Positions 42,453-54,793 are shown, numbered from the stretch's first letter. The stretch: DNA of 64,000 bases from Piscinibacter gummiphilus (GCF_002116905.1 NZ_CP015118.1:868001-932000); one strand, 5' to 3'. A program made the numbers and translations. The notes: generated by a model from the sequence alone, not told the origin.

Positions 42453-44738
42453 TCAGGCGGAACGCCGGTGTTCGGCGATGGCCTCGGCCAGCAGCCGTGC
42501 GATGTCGTCGATGGCGTACGGCTTGGCGATGGTGCGCACGGGCAGGTCGGTGGTGTCGAGCACGGCGGCGTAGCCGCTGACGAGGATCACCGGCAGGCCG
42601 GGGCGCTGGCGCTGCAGCGCGTGCACGAGGTCGACACCGCTCATGCCGCCGGGCATCACGACGTCGGACAGCACGGCGTCGATGTCCTGGCGCGATGCCG
42701 CGATGGCGAGCGCGTCGGGGCCGCTGGAGGCCACGAGGATCGAGAAGCCGCAGTCTTCGAGCGCCTGCGCGGTGAGGCCGCGCACGAGGGCGTCGTCCTC
42801 CACGAGCAGCACCGTGCCGCTGCGCGTGGGCACCGGCGTGGCGAGTGGCGTGGCCGTGGCCACCGAGGGGACGGCGTTCGAGGCCGGCAGGAACAGCGTC
42901 ACGGTGGTGCCGCGGCCCATCTCGCTGCGCACGGTGGCGAGGCCGCCGGTCTGCACCGCGAAGGCGTACACCTGCGCGAGGCCGAGGCCGGTGCCTTCGC
43001 CCACCGCCTTGGTGGTGAAGAACGGTTCGAACACGCGCGGCAGCAGGTCGGAGGCGATGCCGTGGCCCGAGTCGGTCACGCCCACGGCGACGTAGTCACC
43101 GCCGCGCAGGCCGGGGATCTCGTTGTCGTTGACCCGCCGGTTGAACGCCCGCACGGTGATGGTGCCGCCGCCTCGCCCCTTCATGGCATCGCGGGCGTTC
43201 AGCACGAGGTTCAGCACGGCCAGCTCGAACTGCACGGGGTCGAGCAGCACCGGCGAGGTGTTGTCGCCGGGATCGAGTTCGACGGTGACCCCTTCGCGCA
43301 CCGCACCGCGCACCAGGTCGGCCAGGCCGTCGAACTGGCGGGCGAGGTCGACGACCTCGCGGTGGCCGGGCTGGGCCCGCCCGAAGCTCATCAGCTGGCG
43401 CGTGAGCTTCACCGCCTTGCCGATGGCGCGTTCGCACGCGCCGAGCGCCTTGGTGGCACGCGGGTCGGAGGCGAGCTTGCCGGCGAGCTGCACGCCCGAG
43501 GACATGGTCTGCAGCAGGTTGTTGAAGTCGTGCGCGATGCCGCCCGTCAGGCGCCCGAGCGCCTCGAGCTTCTGCGTGGCGAGTGCCACGCGCTGCGCGC
43601 GTTCGGCCTCGGCCACGGCGGACTTCACGCGCCGCTGCAGGTTGGCCTCGTTGTCGCGCAGCTCGCGGCTGGCGGTGGCGAGCAGTTGCTGCACCACGTC
43701 GGTCTCGGCGAGGCCCGTGGGCTTGGGCCGCACGACGTTGCCGGCGCCGAGCGCTTCGGCGTCGGACTGCAGCAGCGCGACCGGGCCCTCGATGGAGCGG
43801 CCGAGCCACACCGCGGCCAGTGCGGCCAGGCCCCACATGGCCGCGGAGATCAGGAGCATGGTGCGCAGGGCTTCCAGCGCCGGGCGGCTGAGTTCGTCGC
43901 GCGGCACGCCGATCAGCACGGACCAGCCCGAGTCGGGGGCGCGGCTGAAGACGGTGAACACCTTGGTGCCGTCGAGCGTGACGGTCTCGTGCACGCCTCG
44001 GGTGTCGAGTCGCAGGCGCTCGAGCATGTCGGGGGTGGCCGAGCGGCCGATCATCTTGTCGGCATCGGCGCTGCGCGCGAGCACGCGGCCCTTGGCGTCG
44101 ACCAGCGTGCCGGTCCAGCCGGCGGGAAGCTGCTGCTGGTCGAAGATGCGCTGCAGCTGCGAGGCCACGCTGGCCATCGACACGTGCATGCGCACCTGGC
44201 CGTCGCGCATCACCGGGATCCACACCAGGAAACTCTGCTGGCGCGTCACGGGCGACATGTACAGATCGGAGACGATCGGCCGGCTGTCGATCCGGCCGAG
44301 GTCGGGCGGGGCCGGGACGGGCGCCTGCGGCACCGACAGCAGCGAAAACGGCGCCCGCGTGTTGATGAGCGTGCGGCCCGAGAGGTCGGTGAGCATCACC
44401 GCGTTGTCGGCCCCGGGCGAGACGGCACGGGCCTGCTCGTAGAACGCGCGCAGGTCTTCCCGGTCGAGCGCGGGGGACACGGCCAGGGTCTTCAGGACAC
44501 CGGCGCGGTACGCCACCTCGCGGTCGGCCACGAGGCTCAGCGCGCGGGCCGTTTCGGACGCGGCCGACGTGAGCGACTTGCGCGCCTCGACGTGGATGGT
44601 GTACGCCGCGAAGAGCGAGATGCCGCTCGTGGGCAGCAGCACGCCGAGGGTCAGCAGCATCAGGCGACGACGCACCGAGGGCGATCGGCTGCGGAGTGGC
44701 GCCATGGGGAAGGCGCTGTCGGTGGCCGGGGCTTGCAT
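42453..44738 (-). CDS. Membrane hybrid histidine kinase with extracytoplasmic Cache-like sensor
   Basis: A 761-residue kinase. One helix at about 25-50 (LMLLTLGVLLPTSGISLFAA), a periplasmic dCache-like sensor to about 300, a second helix near LISAAMWGLAALAAVWL, then HisKA (GGIAHDFNNLLQTM), HATPase (LNLVLNARDAM, GEGTGLGLAQVY) and a C-terminal receiver with Asp in AVLSDVVMPGG. Such sensors usually bind small molecules, for example sugars or carboxylates. Immediately followed by the GH3 beta-glucosidase gene. No separate response regulator adjoins it, so output partners lie elsewhere. An ATG at 44705 is an alternative start. Confidence 0.92.
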   Translation of the reverse strand: MQAPATDSAFPMAPLRSRSPSVRRRLMLLTLGVLLPTSGISLFAAYTIHVEARKSLTSAASETARALSLVADREVAYRAGVLKTLAVSPALDREDLRAFYEQARAVSPGADNAVMLTDLSGRTLINTRAPFSLLSVPQAPVPAPPDLGRIDSRPIVSDLYMSPVTRQQSFLVWIPVMRDGQVRMHVSMASVASQLQRIFDQQQLPAGWTGTLVDAKGRVLARSADADKMIGRSATPDMLERLRLDTRGVHETVTLDGTKVFTVFSRAPDSGWSVLIGVPRDELSRPALEALRTMLLISAAMWGLAALAAVWLGRSIEGPVALLQSDAEALGAGNVVRPKPTGLAETDVVQQLLATASRELRDNEANLQRRVKSAVAEAERAQRVALATQKLEALGRLTGGIAHDFNNLLQTMSSGVQLAGKLASDPRATKALGACERAIGKAVKLTRQLMSFGRAQPGHREVVDLARQFDGLADLVRGAVREGVTVELDPGDNTSPVLLDPVQFELAVLNLVLNARDAMKGRGGGTITVRAFNRRVNDNEIPGLRGGDYVAVGVTDSGHGIASDLLPRVFEPFFTTKAVGEGTGLGLAQVYAFAVQTGGLATVRSEMGRGTTVTLFLPASNAVPSVATATPLATPVPTRSGTVLLVEDDALVRGLTAQALEDCGFSILVASSGPDALAIAASRQDIDAVLSDVVMPGGMSGVDLVHALQRQRPGLPVILVSGYAAVLDTTDLPVRTIAKPYAIDDIARLLAEAIAEHRRSA

Positions 44739-44916
44739 GGACCGATTCTAGGAGCAGGACCAAGCCGGACCGGGGCGTCGGGACACTCCGTAACAACACC
44801 GCCTTCGTGACACGCCTGTGACCTCTGGGGCACACCCTGGCTGGGGTGCGCGACAGCTGGTGGCGGGACGGGCGCATCCCTACGCTTCGGGTCAATCCAG
44901 TTCCGAGGGGTTCCCC

Positions 44917-45717
44917 ATGTCGGCCGTCCAGAACAGTTCCAACCCGCCATCGCGCACACCCGGTTCACCCGACGGGTGGGACGTGGTGCATGGCGTGCTC
45001 GACGTGGCCGGGTTCGTGCCGGGCCTCGGCGCGGTGCCCGACCTCCTCAATGCCGGGCTCTACGCCGTCCGGGGCGACCTCGGCAACGCGGCGCTGTCGG
45101 CCGCCGCGGCGGTGCCGCTGTTCGGTGACGCCGCGAAGGGCACGGCCATGGCGGTCAAGGCAGGCAGGGGCCTCGCGGCCGATGCCGGCGAGGCGGCCGT
45201 CAAGCGGGCGGTGCGCGAGGGCGGCGACGACGGGCTCGGGCGCGCGCTGGGCACGGGACAGCCGTACGAGGCCCTGGTGCGCGGCGAGAAGGTGACGCTC
45301 GACGGCGTGACGACGCGGTCCGTCGAGTACGTCAAGCGGGCCCGCGACGAAGCGGCCGAGCTGCGCAAGGCCTTCGACGGCGGCGGGCGCAAGGACTTCC
45401 TCGTGTCGCTGGCCTCCGACCCCAAGAAGGCCGCCGCCCTGCGCGAGGCGGGTTTCTCGCCGGCCGAGATCGAGCGCATCGCGTCCGGCCGCGTGCCGCA
45501 GGGCTGGCAGGTGCACCACAAGCTGCCGCTCGACGACGGGGGCACGAACGATTTCGGCAACCTCGTGCTCATCAAGAACGATCCGTACCACATCGCCGTC
45601 ACCAATACGCAGCGGACGCTGACGGGGCACCTCGAGCCGGGCGGTGCCGCGCGTGTCGAGTGGCCGATGATCCCCGGCTTCGTTTACCCTGCGAAACCCG
45701 GAGTCACCGCACCATGA
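44917..45717 (+). CDS. Polymorphic toxin with C-terminal HNH nuclease domain
   Basis: A 266-residue putative secreted DNase. Residues 24-80 (VVHGVLDVAGFVPGLGAVPD, then LSAAAAVPLFGDAAKG) form the hydrophobic 'pre-toxin' helices common in Rhs/CDI/T6SS effectors. A short charged linker follows. Residues 196-235 are an HNH/colicin-type nuclease: GWQVHHKLPLDDGG (His200, His201), NDFGNLVLI (Asn215) and His225. No signal peptide, Rhs shell, PAAR or VgrG is present, so export would need an unlinked apparatus, probably type VI. Its stop overlaps the immunity gene start (ATGA). Ribosome site GAGG precedes the ATG. Confidence 0.78.
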   Translation: MSAVQNSSNPPSRTPGSPDGWDVVHGVLDVAGFVPGLGAVPDLLNAGLYAVRGDLGNAALSAAAAVPLFGDAAKGTAMAVKAGRGLAADAGEAAVKRAVREGGDDGLGRALGTGQPYEALVRGEKVTLDGVTTRSVEYVKRARDEAAELRKAFDGGGRKDFLVSLASDPKKAAALREAGFSPAEIERIASGRVPQGWQVHHKLPLDDGGTNDFGNLVLIKNDPYHIAVTNTQRTLTGHLEPGGAARVEWPMIPGFVYPAKPGVTAP

Positions 45718-46178
45718 CCGCCACCACGATGTACGACGAGGTCCTCTCGAAGATCCACGAGGAACAGCGCGAGGCTGGCGAGGCCGTGTTCGCGGGTGCG
45801 TCCGACGCGCGGCTGGCCGACCTCGTCGAGGAGGCCCGCGCCACGTTCGGCGCCCCGCTGCCCGACGACTACCTCGACTTCCTCCGCGAAGCCGACGGTC
45901 TCGACTTCAACGGCCTCGTGATCTACGACTCGCATTCGTCGCCCGAGGCGCGCACGGGGCACTTCTGGCAGGGTTTCGTGGCCGCCAACCTCGCGTGGCG
46001 CGAGGACGCGGCCAACCGCCGTTGCCTCGTCTTCGGCGACACCGACACCGACCTGCTGCTCCAGGACCTGGCCTCCGGCGAGTTCCGCCGCGTCGATCGG
46101 GTCGGGCGCGACCTGCAGGAGGTGTTCCCGTCGCTGCGCGCGATGTTCGAACAGGTGCTGTCCGAACGCGCCGCCTGA
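45714..46178 (+). CDS. SMI1/KNR4 (SUKH)-family immunity protein
   Basis: A 154-residue acidic protein of the SUKH superfamily (YrhA-like). The diagnostic part is EEARATFGAPLPDDYLDFLR followed by ADGLDFNGLVIYD, then WREDAANRRCLVFGDTDTD. SUKH proteins bind and neutralise nuclease toxins delivered by neighbours. Coupling by ATGA to the HNH toxin gene makes it the cognate antidote. No further orphan immunity genes follow, so the locus is minimal. Confidence 0.84.
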   Translation: MTATTMYDEVLSKIHEEQREAGEAVFAGASDARLADLVEEARATFGAPLPDDYLDFLREADGLDFNGLVIYDSHSSPEARTGHFWQGFVAANLAWREDAANRRCLVFGDTDTDLLLQDLASGEFRRVDRVGRDLQEVFPSLRAMFEQVLSERAA

Positions 46179-46212
46179 CCTTCGGGGTTTCCCGGGGCAC
46201 AATCGCCCCGTC

Positions 46213-47271
46213 ATGAAAGTTGTCGGATCGAAGTGGTGGGTGCTGGCCGGTCTCGGGCTGGTGGTGGGCGTGGTCCTGGTGTTCCAGGTGGCGGTGCGCC
46301 AGATGCGCGTGGGGGTCGAGCAGGCCCTCGGGCCGCGCGCGTCCGTGGGCTCGCTGGGGGTCGGGTGGTCCGGGGTCGTGATCACCGACCTGCGGGTGCG
46401 CGCCGAACGGCCGCGCTGGCCGGCCGAGGACGAGCTGCGCGCGGCGCGGGTCGTCGTGGTGCCCGAGTTGTCGAGCGTGTTCCGCGCTGCCTGGCGCGTG
46501 CGCCTCGTGCGCGTGGAGGGCGCCTACGTGTCGCTGCTGCGCAAGCGCGACGGCGGGCTGCAGGTGGTGCCGGGCCTCGTGCGCACCGAGGCGAAGCCGG
46601 AGCAGACCGGCCGCCCCGTGAACATCGGCCGCATCGAACTGGTCGACGCCGCCGTCGAGTTCTTCGACGCCACCGTGCGCCAGCCGCCTCACCGCATGCG
46701 TTTCGAGCGGCTCAACGCGGAACTCGAGGACCTCGCGCTGCCCGGCCTCGACCAGCCGGTGCAGGTGGCGCTGTCGGCCGTCTTCAAGGGGCCGAAGCGC
46801 GATGGCGACATCACCCTGAACGGCCACGTCGTCCCCGCGACACGCAACGGCGAACTGAACGCGCGGCTCACGGGCGTGGACCTGATCGCGCTCGAGCCGT
46901 ACCTGCTCAAGGTGCACGAGGCCGGCGTCAAGCGCGGCACGCTCGACCTGACGCTCGACGCGAAGGTCGAACACCAGCGGCTCCATGCGCCCGGCGTCGT
47001 CACGCTCAAGGACCTGGAGCTCGGCACGGGCAGCGGCGTGTTCGGCACCTTCGCCGGGGTGCCGCGCCAGGCCGTGCTCGCGAGCCTCGACCGCAACGGC
47101 CGCATCGAGCTCAAGTTCACGCTCGAGGGCCGGCTCGACGATCCGAAGTTCTCGGTCAACGAGGCGCTGTCGCTGCGCATCGCCGCCGGCCTCGCCGAAT
47201 CGCTCGGCGTGAGCCTGGGCGGCGTGGTCGAGGGCGTGGGCGGCGTGATCAAGGGCCTGTTCGGGCACTGA
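46213..47271 (+). CDS. AsmA/DUF748-like membrane-anchored protein
   Basis: A 352-residue protein with one N-terminal helix (WWVLAGLGLVVGVVLVFQV) and a beta-rich periplasmic body with the DUF748 patterns VGWSGVVITDLRV, RIELVDAAVEFFDATV and FKGPKRDGDITLNG. AsmA-clan proteins are believed to bridge the periplasm and move lipids to the outer membrane; this one is short and lacks the C-terminal AsmA block. It lies 34 bases after the immunity gene on the same strand but is a housekeeping-type family and probably not part of the toxin locus. Confidence 0.8.
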   Translation: MKVVGSKWWVLAGLGLVVGVVLVFQVAVRQMRVGVEQALGPRASVGSLGVGWSGVVITDLRVRAERPRWPAEDELRAARVVVVPELSSVFRAAWRVRLVRVEGAYVSLLRKRDGGLQVVPGLVRTEAKPEQTGRPVNIGRIELVDAAVEFFDATVRQPPHRMRFERLNAELEDLALPGLDQPVQVALSAVFKGPKRDGDITLNGHVVPATRNGELNARLTGVDLIALEPYLLKVHEAGVKRGTLDLTLDAKVEHQRLHAPGVVTLKDLELGTGSGVFGTFAGVPRQAVLASLDRNGRIELKFTLEGRLDDPKFSVNEALSLRIAAGLAESLGVSLGGVVEGVGGVIKGLFGH

Positions 47272-47290
47272 CCCGCCGTCACGCCCGCGC

Positions 47291-48601
47291 TCATTTGCGG
47301 GCGACCTTCGCAGGCGCCTTCGGTGCGGCCGGCAGCGCGCCGCGGATCGACGCGGCCGCCTGGTCGAGGGCTTCCTTCGAGGTCTTGTCGCCGGTGTTGA
47401 TGTCGTACAGCGCCGTGCTGAAGTGCTTCCAGAACAGCGTCATCTCCGGGTTGTTCGGCATCGGACGGCCGTTGTAGATCGTGTCCATCGACGTGCGGAT
47501 CTTCTCGTCGCTGTACATCGTCCAGAACATCGCCTTCGACGCCGGCACGCCGATGGGCTTGTCGGCGTTCATCGCGGCCAGCCCCTCGCGCTTGAGCAGG
47601 TGGTTCTTCAGGAAGTCGTTGGCCGCGGCCTTGTTGGGCGAGTTGTGCGTGATCATCGCGCCGAGCACGCCCACGAACGGCTTCGGCGCCTTGCCGGCCA
47701 CGGTGGGCAGCATCGCGACGCCGTAGTTGATCTTCGCCTTCGAGAGCGACTCCCAGGCCCACGGGCCGGTGATCCACATCGCCTGCTTGCCGCTCTTCAT
47801 GCCCTCTTCGGCTTCCTGGTACGTCATGCCGCCCTCGGGGATGGCGCCGCCCTTGATGAGCTGCTGCAGCATGTTGCCGCCGGCCACCGCGCCGGGGTGG
47901 GCGATGCCGGTGTCGGTCGCGTCGTACGAGCCGTCGATCTTGCGCTGGAAGACGTAGCCGCCGCCGGCCGAGAGCATGGGCCACGTGAAGTACGGGCTCG
48001 CGGTCTCCCAGCCGATCGCGCGCTGGCCCTTGACCTTCAGCTTGTTGTTCAGGGGGATGATCTCCTCGAAGGTCTTCGGCGGGTTGGGCACGAGGTCCTT
48101 GTTGTAGATGAGGGCCACCGACTCCACGGCGATGGGGTAGGCCCACACCTGGCCGCCGAGCGTGAAGGCGTCCCAGGCGATCTGCACCACGTCGCGGCGG
48201 AACTCGGTGCCGGGCACCACGGGCTCGAGCCAGCCGGCCTTGACCCAGCCGCCCAGGCGGTCGTGCGGCCAGATCCAGATGTCCGGGCCCTTGCCGGCCT
48301 TCATGGCCGCTTCGAAGCCGGCCGGCGCATCGGTCGAGTGCGATTCGTTGTCGCCGGGGGCCTTCGGCCCGGAGACGTCCTCGAAACGGCCCGTGCTGCC
48401 GTTGAACGGCATCACGCGGACCTTGGTGCCCGTCTGCCGGGTGTACGCCTCCGCGACCTTCTGCAGTCCCTTGTAGCCCTTGTCGTTGTTGATCCAGATC
48501 GTCAACACGCCGGGGTCTGCCGCCTGCGCGCCGCCGGCGGCCAGCAGCAGACCCAGGAGCGTGGACGCCGCGGTGCGGCGGGTGAGGGGAAGGTACTTCA
48601 T
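47291..48601 (-). CDS. malE: Maltose/maltodextrin-binding protein
   Basis: A 436-residue periplasmic receptor of the maltodextrin ABC system. Signal peptide (STLLGLLLAAGGAQA, then ADPG) and mature domain with LTIWINNDKGYKGL, the GPDIWIWPHDRLGGW ligand region and PAAPKAPAKVARK tail. It is not followed by malF/malG/malK; only pulA lies upstream on the same strand, 81 bases away across a terminator. The membrane components must be elsewhere, as is frequent in this order. With pullulanase and the GH13 gene it suits uptake of alpha-glucan fragments. Confidence 0.93.
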   Translation of the reverse strand: MKYLPLTRRTAASTLLGLLLAAGGAQAADPGVLTIWINNDKGYKGLQKVAEAYTRQTGTKVRVMPFNGSTGRFEDVSGPKAPGDNESHSTDAPAGFEAAMKAGKGPDIWIWPHDRLGGWVKAGWLEPVVPGTEFRRDVVQIAWDAFTLGGQVWAYPIAVESVALIYNKDLVPNPPKTFEEIIPLNNKLKVKGQRAIGWETASPYFTWPMLSAGGGYVFQRKIDGSYDATDTGIAHPGAVAGGNMLQQLIKGGAIPEGGMTYQEAEEGMKSGKQAMWITGPWAWESLSKAKINYGVAMLPTVAGKAPKPFVGVLGAMITHNSPNKAAANDFLKNHLLKREGLAAMNADKPIGVPASKAMFWTMYSDEKIRTSMDTIYNGRPMPNNPEMTLFWKHFSTALYDINTGDKTSKEALDQAAASIRGALPAAPKAPAKVARK

Positions 48602-48621
48602 GGGTTTTCTCTCCGAGGATG

Positions 48622-48653
48622 AAAAAAAGCCCCACCCGTTGCTGGGCGGGGCT
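48622..48653 (-). terminator. Rho-independent terminator after pulA
   Basis: Read on the minus strand: AGCCCCGCCC, a six-base loop, GGGTGGGGCT (9 of 10 pairs) and then a run of seven T. It lies just after the pulA stop and before malE, so malE is expressed by read-through or from a promoter in the remaining 20 bases. Confidence 0.9.
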
Positions 48654-48682
48654 CGCGAGTCGTCGGCTGTGTCGCCGCTCGA

Positions 48683-51901
<3,219 letters not shown>

Positions 51902-51996
51902 TCGTCGTCCTCGGTGTTCTTCGGAGCGGGCCTTGTGGGCCCGGCGGAGCAGCCGGATCGAGGAAAACGAAGAGCAACCAACGGGGAAACGTCGGC

Positions 51997-52044
51997 AAAA
52001 CCTTTATCGATCCAGCGTTGCGGATTCTGAATCGGTAAAGTTTT
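51997..52044. promoter_or_regulatory. Inverted repeat in the pulA upstream region
   Basis: AAAACCTTTATCGATCCAG (51997-52015) pairs with CTGAATCGGTAAAGTTTT (52027-52044) with few mismatches across a short spacer, about 95 bases before the pulA start. The half-site TCGGTAAAGTT also occurs before the GH13 gene. A LacI- or other sugar-responsive regulator site is plausible. Confidence 0.55.
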
Positions 52045-52109
52045 GGGTCAAGGCCCCTGGCGCGGGGACTTTCCCTGAGACGCGCCCTCCCGGGCGCGCC
52101 ATGTGGAAC

Positions 52110-53249
52110 TTAGTGCACGATCTTGCCGTCGGCGCCGAACATGGCGAAGTCGACGTACTGCGAACCGGTGCGGTTCTTCTGCGTGAAGTCGAGCACGTAG
52201 CCGCCCACGTCGATCGAGCGGGCCGACACGATGGCGGAGGTCACGCTGCTGGCAGTCGGATTCGACACACCTTCGAGCGTCTTGACCAGCGCCTTCGCGG
52301 CGATGAAACCTTCGATGGAACGGGCCGACAGGTTGGGGTCCTTGGAGGCCTGGCGCAGCGCGAGGTACTCGCGGACCACCGGGCGGTTCGTATCGACGGC
52401 GAGCGGCAGCACCACCGAGAACGCGTAGCCGCGCGCGCCCTTCGGGCCCAGGGCCTTCAGCAGCGCCTCGGTGTCGATGATCGACATGCCGTAGAGCGTC
52501 GCGGTGCCGCCGGCCATGCCGTACTTCTTGACGAACTCCACGGCGGCCGCGGTCGTCGCGCCGAGCAGCACCACCTGGGGCTGGGCCTTGAGCATGTCGG
52601 CCACCGCGCCTTCGACGGCCGTGGTGTTGCGCGGGTACGCGGCCTTCGCGGTCAGCGTCACGCCGGTCTTGCGCGAGGCCGCTTCGGCGCCCCGCAGCAC
52701 GTCCTGGCCGAGGCCGTCGTCCTGGTAGACCAGGCCCACGTTCTTGATGCCGAGCTGGTTGAGCTGCGTGAACAGGCGGGCCACTTCATCGTGGTAGCTG
52801 GCCTTCACGACGTGCATGCCGTCGGCCTGCGCCACGGAGGCGGCGCCCGAGACGGCGCCCACCATCGTGACCTTGCGCTGCTGCAGCACGCCGTCCTTGG
52901 CCAGGGCTTCCAGGTTGGTGGTGCCGACGGTGCCGATCATGGCCACGGGCGATTCACCCGCGATCAGTTCCTTCGTGAGGCGCACGGTCTCGACGGGGTT
53001 CTGCGCGTCGTCGCGCGTGACGAGGGTGACCGGACGGCCGCGCACGCCACCCTTGGCGTTGATGGCGTCGAAGTACAGCTTGGCGCCGGCGTTGATCGCG
53101 CGGCCGGTGACCCCTTGCGGGCCGCTCATCGGCGCGACCTGGCCGATGACGATCGGTTCACCGGCGGCCCAGGCGGGCAGGGTGGCGGCGAGGCCGAGGC
53201 CGAGGATGGCTCGGCGCAGCAGCGAGGGGAGACGAACGGGGGTAGACAT
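52110..53249 (-). CDS. Stand-alone branched-chain amino-acid-type ABC substrate-binding protein
   Basis: A 379-residue periplasmic LivJ-type receptor. Signal ILGLGLAATLPAWA before GEPIVIGQVAPMSGPQG; further family landmarks are INAKGGVRGRPVTLV and IGTVGTTNLEAL. GGAG before the ATG supports this start over one six codons earlier. No permease or ATPase gene adjoins it; it may feed the livGFHM system 6 kb away or another. Divergent from gdhA, with a CCCTAGGG element between. Confidence 0.9.
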   Translation of the reverse strand: MSTPVRLPSLLRRAILGLGLAATLPAWAAGEPIVIGQVAPMSGPQGVTGRAINAGAKLYFDAINAKGGVRGRPVTLVTRDDAQNPVETVRLTKELIAGESPVAMIGTVGTTNLEALAKDGVLQQRKVTMVGAVSGAASVAQADGMHVVKASYHDEVARLFTQLNQLGIKNVGLVYQDDGLGQDVLRGAEAASRKTGVTLTAKAAYPRNTTAVEGAVADMLKAQPQVVLLGATTAAAVEFVKKYGMAGGTATLYGMSIIDTEALLKALGPKGARGYAFSVVLPLAVDTNRPVVREYLALRQASKDPNLSARSIEGFIAAKALVKTLEGVSNPTASSVTSAIVSARSIDVGGYVLDFTQKNRTGSQYVDFAMFGADGKIVH

Positions 53250-53312
53250 CGGAGCTCCAGACAGCAAGGGACACGCGACAGGCGTGGACGGCCGGCATGG
53301 TAGCGTTAAATC

Positions 53313-53330
53313 CGGGTTAACCCTAGGGGT
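53313..53330. promoter_or_regulatory. TAGGG-type palindrome between the LivJ-like and gdhA genes
   Basis: CGGGTTAACCCTAGGGGT: overlapping palindromes GGGTTAACCC and CCCTAGGG. Relatives occur at 54904, 54941, 61364 and 63871. It is about 64 bases upstream of the binding-protein gene. Confidence 0.5.
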
Positions 53331-53503
53331 CTTTCGCGCTGTTTCGAAGAGTTGCGACGTGGTGCACGAATGTTGCTATTCCGGGCGTTCGAACCACCCG
53401 TCCGGACGGACCCATGGAGGCAGTCGGGCTTCCATCTTCCGAACATTCCACTACGGACGCGGTGGCAGTATGGTTGTGGACACTTCCGTCCGAGGACTTT
53501 GCG

Positions 53504-54790
53504 ATGACCCCCGAACCCTCCACCCCCCTCTCGTTCGTCAGTGACTCCCCCGAAAGCCCGTGGGCCACGTACCTGTCCCAGGTCGACCGCGTCGTGCCGT
53601 ACCTGGGCCCGTACGCCAAGTGGGCCGAGACCCTGAAGCGGCCGAAGCGGGCCCTGATCGTCGACGTGCCGATCGAGATGGACGACGGCACCGTGCGGCA
53701 CTTCGAGGGCTACCGCGTGCAGCACAACCTCTCGCGCGGCCCCGGCAAGGGCGGTGTTCGTTATCACCCCGACGTGACGCTCGAGGAGGTGATGGCGCTG
53801 TCGGCCTGGATGACGGTCAAGACGGCCGCGGTGGGCCTGCCGTTCGGCGGCGCCAAGGGCGGCATCCGCCTCGACCCGAAGGAACTCTCCATCAAGGAAC
53901 TGGAGCGGGTCACGCGCCGCTACACCAGCGAGATCGGCATCATCATCGGCCCGCAGCGGGACATCCCGGCACCCGACGTGAACACCAACGGCCAGATCAT
54001 GGCCTGGATGATGGACACGTACTCGATGAACGTCGGCGGCACGGCCACCGGCGTCGTCACCGGCAAGCCGATCCACCTGGGCGGCTCGCTCGGCCGCGTG
54101 AAGGCCACCGGCCGCGGCGTGTTCGTCACCGGCCGCGAGGCGGCCCGCCGTCTGGGGCTGAACCTCCAGGGCGCACGGATTGCCGTCCAGGGCATGGGCA
54201 ACGTGGGCGGAACGGCGGCCGAACTGTTCGTGCAGGCCGGCGGCAAGCTGGTCGCGATGCAGGACCACACGGGCACGGTGGTGAACCCCGCCGGGTTCGA
54301 CGCGAAGGCCGTGCTGGAGCATGTCAAGCGCACGGGGGGCGTGGCCGATGTCGCCGGGGGCGAAAAGGTCGACAACGAGGCCTTCTGGGACACCGACTGC
54401 GACATCCTGATCCCCGCCGCCCTCGAAGGCCAGATCACCCCGGCCCGCGCGAAGCGCATCAAGGCGAAGCTGGTGCTGGAGGGCGCCAACGGCCCGACGC
54501 TGCCCGAGGCGGACGACGTGATGCACGAACGCGGCATCCTGGTCGTGCCCGACGTGATCTGCAACGCCGGCGGCGTGACGGTCAGCTACTTCGAATGGGT
54601 GCAGGACTTCAGCAGCTTCTTCTGGACCGAGGACGAGATCAACGTCCGGCTCGACAAGATCATGGTCGACGCGCTGAACCACATCTGGGAGACGGCGGAC
54701 CGGCACAAGATCACCCTGCGGACGGGGACGTTCGCGGTGGCGTGCGAGCGCATCCTGATCGCCCGCCAGGAGCGCGGCCTTTACCCCTGA
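53504..54790 (+). CDS. gdhA: Glutamate dehydrogenase (Glu/Leu/Phe/Val family)
   Basis: A 428-residue enzyme that oxidatively deaminates glutamate to 2-oxoglutarate (or the reverse). Catalytic region: RVQHNLSRGPGKGGVRYHP and MTVKTAAVGLPFGGAKGG, with the conserved lysines. The NAD domain has VQGMGNVGGTAAE. Length fits the hexameric small NAD-type enzymes. GAGGA seven bases before the ATG supports the start over an upstream in-frame ATG at 53414. Followed by a repetitive hairpin element, then the small ORF. With the asparaginase and liv genes it points to amino acids as carbon and nitrogen source. Confidence 0.94.
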   Translation: MTPEPSTPLSFVSDSPESPWATYLSQVDRVVPYLGPYAKWAETLKRPKRALIVDVPIEMDDGTVRHFEGYRVQHNLSRGPGKGGVRYHPDVTLEEVMALSAWMTVKTAAVGLPFGGAKGGIRLDPKELSIKELERVTRRYTSEIGIIIGPQRDIPAPDVNTNGQIMAWMMDTYSMNVGGTATGVVTGKPIHLGGSLGRVKATGRGVFVTGREAARRLGLNLQGARIAVQGMGNVGGTAAELFVQAGGKLVAMQDHTGTVVNPAGFDAKAVLEHVKRTGGVADVAGGEKVDNEAFWDTDCDILIPAALEGQITPARAKRIKAKLVLEGANGPTLPEADDVMHERGILVVPDVICNAGGVTVSYFEWVQDFSSFFWTEDEINVRLDKIMVDALNHIWETADRHKITLRTGTFAVACERILIARQERGLYP

Positions 54791-54793
54791 GAC

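Noticed and set aside
39957..44810. 1600-residue rightward frame across the GH3 and kinase genes
   Set aside because: Low-complexity composition and no domains; both genes on the opposite strand are complete.
46213..47271. DUF748 protein as a third component of the toxin-immunity locus
   Set aside because: It belongs to a broadly conserved envelope family and is separated by its own leader; no link to toxins beyond adjacency.
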